Of a stretch of DNA of 64,000 bases, positions 59,920 through 64,000 are shown piece after piece. This DNA comes from an uncultured Paracoccaceae bacterium. GTDB lineage: Bacteria; Pseudomonadota; Alphaproteobacteria; Rhodobacterales; Rhodobacteraceae. Below the pieces are notes generated by a model that saw only the letters and a program-made list of their open reading frames with translations, made no database searches and was not told the origin of the DNA. How positions within the stretch are numbered: position 1 is the first letter of the stretch; each line of letters starts with the position of its first letter. The position numbers and the translations under genes are program-made. The DNA lies in NCBI GenBank assembly GCA_947503765.1, contig CANNFA010000003.1, positions 574,726 to 638,725 of the forward strand, given 5' to 3'.

Positions 59920-61163
59920 CGCGCGTTCTCCAGCCGCACCACGTTATCCGCCCTGCCTTCCACCAAATCGGCCACCAGCCGCGCCCATGCGTTCAGCGCA
60001 TCCCGCTTTTCGTCGGCATAGTCGTGCCGCTGATACACGCTCACAATGCCCCCGGCGGTGCCGCTCACATGGTTCAGAACGGCCTCTGTAACGCGCACCG
60101 GGATCCCAAGCCGCGCCATGCCGGTTGCAGCCGTGCGGCGCAGATCGTGAAACGTCCAGTGCGGGATATCCACCGGCTCGCCGCGTTCCTCGCTGGCAAC
60201 CTCGACCATGCGTTCGGCAATGTGATTCCGGCCCTTGTGGTAGCCCTGTAACGCGCTTGTGCCGGTGGTGGTGAACACATACCCCGCATCGCTCTTGAGA
60301 CGCTCCACTGCCCCCAGAACCGCCCGCGCGGCCTCTGACAACGGCACGTCATGCGCGCGTCCGTTCTTGGTGCGGTCGGCGATCAGGTGCCACAGATCGC
60401 CGCTCACCTCGCGGTCGGTCATGTTCACAACCTCGCCAAGCCGCTGGCCCGTCAGCAGCAGCATTTTGCCAAGGTGGCCCCACGGTTGCCCCTCGCGGGT
60501 GCAGGCTTGCCAGAACCACCGGATTTCATCGTCCGACAAAACCCGGTCGCGGCTCTTTTCCTTCGCCACTGGCTTGACGCCCATCGCGGGCGACTGGTCG
60601 ATGATATCGCGCTCGGCGCACCAGTTCAGAAACTTGTTCAGATACGCCCGGACGCGGTTGGCGGTCACAACCCGCCCGCTATCCGCGATCCCGTCCAGCA
60701 GGTCAATCACGTCGCGCTTGGCTATGTCGTGAATGTCGCGCTCGCCCCAGACCGCCACAACATGCCGGTTCAACTCGCGCTTGACGGTCTCACCTGATTT
60801 CAGCGTGGATAGGTGCCGCTTGCCGAATTGCTCCACCAGCGTCTTGATCTTGTCGCGGCCCGATTGCTGAACCTCGACACGCGCCGCCCTTTCGGCCTCT
60901 CTCTCGCCTGCCGGGTCGCGCCCATCCTGCGCCGCGATCAAGGCTTCACTGGCACGCGCTCGGGCATCTGCAAGCGATAGCAGGGGATACTTGCCCAGGG
61001 TCATGCGGCGGTGTTTTTCCCCGAACCGATAGCGAACCTGCCACGCCTTCCGCCCGCTCGGCTGCACAATCAGATAAAGCCCGGTCATCAGACTGTCGGG
61101 CACCTCTTGCCGCTTGTCCGTCACCTTCCACTTTTCAACGCCGGTTGCCGTCAGCTTCGCCAT
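59916..61163 (-). CDS. tyrosine recombinase (P4-type integrase)
   Basis: A 415 aa integrase. N-terminal DUF4102-like arm-binding domain (VPDSLMTGLYLIVQPSGRKA, then WQVRYRFGEKHRRMTLGKYP), core-binding domain, and catalytic domain with Arg in LLTGQRLGEVVNM, His-x-x-Arg in WTFHDLRRTAATGMA and Tyr in GGIVSVYQRHDY. Such integrases use tRNA genes, here tRNA-Asn. The ATG at 61163 gives the family start (MAKLTATGVEK). Confidence 0.94.
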   Translation of the reverse strand: MAKLTATGVEKWKVTDKRQEVPDSLMTGLYLIVQPSGRKAWQVRYRFGEKHRRMTLGKYPLLSLADARARASEALIAAQDGRDPAGEREAERAARVEVQQSGRDKIKTLVEQFGKRHLSTLKSGETVKRELNRHVVAVWGERDIHDIAKRDVIDLLDGIADSGRVVTANRVRAYLNKFLNWCAERDIIDQSPAMGVKPVAKEKSRDRVLSDDEIRWFWQACTREGQPWGHLGKMLLLTGQRLGEVVNMTDREVSGDLWHLIADRTKNGRAHDVPLSEAARAVLGAVERLKSDAGYVFTTTGTSALQGYHKGRNHIAERMVEVASEERGEPVDIPHWTFHDLRRTAATGMARLGIPVRVTEAVLNHVSGTAGGIVSVYQRHDYADEKRDALNAWARLVADLVEGRADNVVRLENAR

Positions 61164-61181
61164 GCTCGTTTCCCTCAAAAT

Positions 61182-61246
61182 CTGTTCCCCAATCGCTTCT
61201 GGGGAACATTCTGGGGAACAGAAACGGTGTTTTACACTGTTCCCCA
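61182..61246. repeat. four TGGGGAACA repeats near attR
   Basis: CTGTTCCCCA at 61182-61191 and 61237-61246, and TGGGGAACA(G) at 61200-61208 and 61212-61221: two inverted pairs just upstream of the integrase gene. With the two copies near attL they look like arm-type integrase sites, and could also repress the integrase promoter. Confidence 0.55.
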
Positions 61247-61320
61247 CGCAACGGAACACTGCCGAACATATTGAGTAAGTGCAAGTAAAATATGGGAAAA
61301 AATGCTGCCGATAGCTTTAC

Positions 61321-61349
61321 ATATTTAGGCTGCGTTACCCCCTAAATAT
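61321..61349. repeat. inverted repeat abutting attR
   Basis: ATATTTAGG (61321-61329) and CCTAAATAT (61341-61349) form a perfect 9 bp inverted repeat ending one base before the 50 bp att repeat. It is inside the element and AT-rich. Confidence 0.5.
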
Positions 61350-61350
61350 C

Positions 61351-61400
61351 GACTGTTAATCAATTGGTCGTAGGTTCGATCCCTACCGCCGGAGCCAAAA
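61351..61400 (+). repeat. attR of the tRNA-Asn element
   Basis: Second copy of the 50 bp tRNA-Asn 3' segment. It lacks the acceptor 5' strand and D arm, so it is not a functional tRNA. Confidence 0.95.
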
Positions 61401-61454
61401 TATCCTAAGTGGTTGATTTCATTGGCTGAGCCCCGACGAGAGTCGGAGGCGCGC

Positions 61455-61508
61455 GTGCACGTGCACAAATTGGTGCACAAACGCGTGCACGAACCGGTAC
61501 ACGAACCC
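61455..61508. repeat. degenerate 12 bp tandem repeat with GTGCAC cores
   Basis: GTGCAC occurs at 61455, 61461, 61473 and 61485, and GTACAC at 61497: units of 12 bp such as GTGCACAAACGC and GTGCACGAACCG. It lies in the 148 bp gap between attR and the third integrase, probably as binding sites for that integrase or its regulator. Confidence 0.55.
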
Positions 61509-61548
61509 CGACTCCCGGATGCCCTGAAACCGTTTCGGAGCACCCGCC

Positions 61549-63822
61549 ATGGCCGGAGTCGCACACACAACCCACCTCGAAAAACGCCCCTCGGGCTACT
61601 TCTTCCGCCGCCGGCTTCCGCGCGCGTTCCGGGAGATATCGAACCCTGGTCAAAGTTCGGCCATCTGTCTCAGCCTTCGGACCGACGTCCTCTCCGAAGC
61701 GACTTGCCGCGTCCGCGCCCTAACGGCACTCACGGACCTGGCCGTCGCGCTGACGACGGAGAGACCGGTGGATCATCTGAGCCCCGAGCACGTGACATTG
61801 CTGACCGAATTGGCCCGCTGCCAGATCGCCGCCCACGAGGCCCTGCGGGCCTGCGCCGAGCCGCGTTCGGAGGCGGCGGCGAATTTCGCCGCGCAGACCG
61901 AGCGCGCGACGCAGGACATGCTGCGCCGGGCCCTGGCGCTCGGCGACCGGACACCGGTCACGGAACCCCTGCGCGAGATGGCCCGGCAGTTCGGTGTGAC
62001 CCTCGACGAGAGCACCGCCGACTGGCGCGCTCTCGCCTTCGAGGCCCTGCGGGTCATGCTCGACGTGTCGCGCGAACGGGAGAAGCGCGAGGTCGGGACC
62101 TACGAGGAACCGACGCTGATCTTCCGGTCCGTGATGGCGCGCCGCTCGGCCTCCGCGACGGTCACCATGTCCGGACTTGCCTCGCAACCACCAGCTCCGG
62201 TCCCGGCCATCCCGGACGCAGCCGCGCCAGTGGCGATTTCCGTGCCGGTGTCAACCGTCCCGTCGGCCACCGCCCCGGCCGAGCCACGGGTGGCCACTGC
62301 GGATCAGACCCCGGCCCAGGAGGCTCACGCCACGCCGACGACGGCGGAAACGGGTGTCGCGGACACCGTGTCCAGCCGACCGCCCAGCCACGATTGCGAA
62401 CCCGAACCTATCGTTGCGTCGCCCGAGCCGGCGCCGAAGGCTCCCGCCATGCCGCGCGAAGAACCCCGGATCCTGATCGATCAGTCGCTCCTCTCCGACA
62501 AGGCGCGCGCGGCCTTGGCAAAAGGCCCCAATATCGAGTTCCGAGAGGCGTTCGACCTTTATTTTGAGCTGAAAGAACTCGGCTATGGCGACAATTTCGA
62601 AGCACGTCAGAAGAGTTTTTCGGACAAGGGTCGGAACTGGGTCCGAACCTCGAGGGGTAACGCCAGGACGGCCCGCGATATCTGGGTCGATGTCCTGGGC
62701 AACCAGCCGTTCAACCAGATCGACTGGACAGAAGTCGACGGTGTCCTGAATGTCATTCGCCGCATCCCCAAATACCACGGCAAGAAGAAGAACCTTCTCA
62801 ATACGAAAGGTTTCCGCGATCTCGTCGAGCGTGCCGACGAGCAGGAACTGGCCACGGCGATCGCAGCGAAGGAAGTTCTTGCTGCGAGAGGCAAGGTGAC
62901 GCCGGCCGAACTCGAACGCGCGGCCCTCGACGCGAAGATCCCGCGGCTGCGTGTCGCGACCTTCCTCCGCCACGGCCGCATGGCGAACCGGGTCGGCAAG
63001 ATGCTGAAGGCCATGAAACTCATCGAGGAGAATCCGTTCGAGATCTGTTCCTGGACCAACGACGAGGAGAAGGACATGAAGGCGAACGAGGAAGATCGCT
63101 CGCGCATGCTCTGGGACGACAAGATCCAGAAGCTCTTCGCCTCTCCGGTCTACCAGGGGCAATGCGAGGAGAAGGACTACCCGCTGTTCTGGGGCCCTCT
63201 CATCGCGCGCCTTGCCGGCTGTCGCGCCGAGGAAATCCTGCAACTCGGACCGGAGGATTTCGGGTCGGAGAACGGCATCGCTTATTTCACGGTGCGCAAC
63301 GTGACCGGCAACCACGTGAAGTCCACCGCCGGGGAGCGCCGCATCGCGGTGCATCCGAAGCTTGTGGAACTGGGTCTTCTCCACTTCGTGGAGATGCGGC
63401 GCCGCCAGAACCAGTCGCGCCTGTTCCCGAACCTCAACCGCGGCAAGACCAAGGACACCTTCTCCGAGCTTTTCAGCAAGTCCTTCGGCTACTACCGCAA
63501 GACGAACGACTGCTACTGGCCCGGGCTCGACTTCCATGCGTTCCGCACGACATTCCACAACGACCTCGGCAACCTGCTCTGCCCCGACATGGTGCGCCGG
63601 CGCCTCATGGGGCACGAGAAGCCGGTCGACGAAGGTGACGGGTCCTACACGCGCGAGATCTGGGTGAAGACGCTTCACGAGGTCATCAGCCGTATCGACC
63701 TGGATATCTCGAGGATCAAGAGTCCCTTCGCCGCGCCCGAGTCCACGGCTCCCAAGTCCTTGCCTGCCCAGGTTCAGGGCGATCACGGCAATGTCGTCGG
63801 ATTTCAACGCCGACCGGCCTGA
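61549..63822 (+). CDS. large site-specific integrase of a third element
   Basis: A 757 aa tyrosine recombinase. N-terminal DUF6538-like part (HLEKRPSGYFFRRRLPRAFR), a Pro/Ala-rich linker at about 205-305, a core-binding region (FREAFDLYFELKELGYGDNF), and the catalytic domain with Arg in LAGCRAEEILQLGPEDF, His-x-x-Arg in DFHAFRTTFHNDL, MGHEKPVDEGDGSYTREI with the likely Tyr. It reads away from the tRNA-Asn repeat, so its element probably extends beyond the right edge. Confidence 0.9.
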   Translation: MAGVAHTTHLEKRPSGYFFRRRLPRAFREISNPGQSSAICLSLRTDVLSEATCRVRALTALTDLAVALTTERPVDHLSPEHVTLLTELARCQIAAHEALRACAEPRSEAAANFAAQTERATQDMLRRALALGDRTPVTEPLREMARQFGVTLDESTADWRALAFEALRVMLDVSREREKREVGTYEEPTLIFRSVMARRSASATVTMSGLASQPPAPVPAIPDAAAPVAISVPVSTVPSATAPAEPRVATADQTPAQEAHATPTTAETGVADTVSSRPPSHDCEPEPIVASPEPAPKAPAMPREEPRILIDQSLLSDKARAALAKGPNIEFREAFDLYFELKELGYGDNFEARQKSFSDKGRNWVRTSRGNARTARDIWVDVLGNQPFNQIDWTEVDGVLNVIRRIPKYHGKKKNLLNTKGFRDLVERADEQELATAIAAKEVLAARGKVTPAELERAALDAKIPRLRVATFLRHGRMANRVGKMLKAMKLIEENPFEICSWTNDEEKDMKANEEDRSRMLWDDKIQKLFASPVYQGQCEEKDYPLFWGPLIARLAGCRAEEILQLGPEDFGSENGIAYFTVRNVTGNHVKSTAGERRIAVHPKLVELGLLHFVEMRRRQNQSRLFPNLNRGKTKDTFSELFSKSFGYYRKTNDCYWPGLDFHAFRTTFHNDLGNLLCPDMVRRRLMGHEKPVDEGDGSYTREIWVKTLHEVISRIDLDISRIKSPFAAPESTAPKSLPAQVQGDHGNVVGFQRRPA

Positions 63823-63954
63823 GGGGGCGGTCCTTCCGGGTCGGACCGTGCGCCAGATGGGCAACGCCTCGCGAGTTCGTGATAGGTCCGCTGATGCTTG
63901 ATTTCGAAATTTTGACATAGGTCGTATGCGTCCGGTGTGACCGGGCGTTGACTT

Positions 63955-64000
63955 TTAGCGTTGGTGCCAGTGCCAGGGTGCGAGTTCGTCGATGCGGTTG
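63955..64000 (-). CDS. C-terminal end of an IS66-type transposase, cut by window edge
   Basis: The last 15 codons on the minus strand read NRIDELAPWHWHQR then TAA, which resembles the C-terminus of IS66 TnpC proteins. Only this tail is in the window, so the call rests on a short match. Confidence 0.5.
   Translation of the reverse strand, partial: NRIDELAPWHWHQR

Larger units (their letters stand above)
52212..61400. mobile_element. 9.2 kb satellite-like element in tRNA-Asn
   Basis: Bounded by a perfect 50 bp direct repeat of the tRNA-Asn 3' half. All genes are on the minus strand: integrase, hypothetical, AlpA, hypothetical, DUF3102 protein, micro-protein, primase-helicase, small genes, capsid, small gene, small terminase, truncated ParB-like protein. 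It has replication and regulation genes but only a capsid and small terminase from the virion module, with no large terminase, portal, protease, tail or lysis. It is either a phage satellite or a prophage remnant with a deletion between capsid and small terminase genes. Confidence 0.8.

Noticed and set aside
61351..61398. A second tRNA-Asn
   Set aside because: Only the 3' half is present, as the attR repeat; the acceptor 5' strand and D arm are missing.

Overview
The window looks like a chromosome segment of a marine-type alphaproteobacterium of the Rhodobacteraceae/Roseobacter group. The evidence is high GC, a circularly permuted two-piece tmRNA gene, an alphaproteobacterial SspB, the argC-ccmE-ccmF-ccmH neighbourhood, an AcuI-type acryloyl-CoA reductase, DUF4169 and DUF6314 proteins, and a holin/endolysin pair of the kind used to release Rhodobacterales gene transfer agents. 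Assignments rest on reading translations and motifs by eye; no database search was run.

Host backbone, left part (1-23300): glycogen genes glgB (cut by the left edge) and glgP; a flavin reductase; an enoyl-CoA hydratase; the cytochrome c maturation genes ccmE, ccmF and ccmH with a three-gene lysis cassette inserted between ccmE and ccmF; argC; murI; a fused indolepyruvate ferredoxin oxidoreductase divergent from a LysR regulator; a candidate small RNA; two small exported proteins; purL; an iron-sulfur trafficking pair (BolA and monothiol glutaredoxin); a methyltransferase; and a lytic transglycosylase.

23300-25500 is an AT-rich insertion holding only a DUF262 protein directly followed by a HEPN nuclease of the MAE_28990 type. 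It is a strong candidate for a two-gene anti-phage or toxin-like system. The backbone then resumes with an alpha/beta hydrolase-OsmC fusion, acuI, a secreted protein with four LCCL domains, and ssrA (tmRNA).

29813-39843 is a 10 kb element integrated in the 3' end of ssrA. It has an integrase, an AlpA-like excisionase, a few accessory genes and a complete phage head and packaging module (portal, prohead protease, HK97 capsid, HNH, head-tail adaptor and connector, large terminase). It has no tail, lysis or replication genes, which is the profile of a capsid-forming phage satellite (cf-PICI).

39844-52258 is backbone again: a DUF2029-type membrane protein split by an in-frame stop, sspB, fumC, two small genes, a palindromic repeat array, a DUF6314 protein, a Na+/Ca2+ antiporter, purB, three tiny exported proteins, fliG, a thioesterase, an enoyl-CoA hydratase, a histidine kinase, a metallo-beta-lactamase-fold protein and tRNA-Asn.

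52212-61400 is a second satellite-like element, bounded by a 50 bp repeat of the tRNA-Asn 3' half. It carries a P4-type integrase, AlpA, a DUF3102 protein, a primase-helicase, a capsid protein, a small terminase and a truncated ParB-like gene. It has replication but lacks large terminase, portal and protease, roughly the reverse of the first element. A third integrase (757 aa) follows immediately on the plus strand, and what looks like the end of an IS66-type transposase touches the right edge, so tRNA-Asn appears to be a tandem integration site whose far end lies outside the window.
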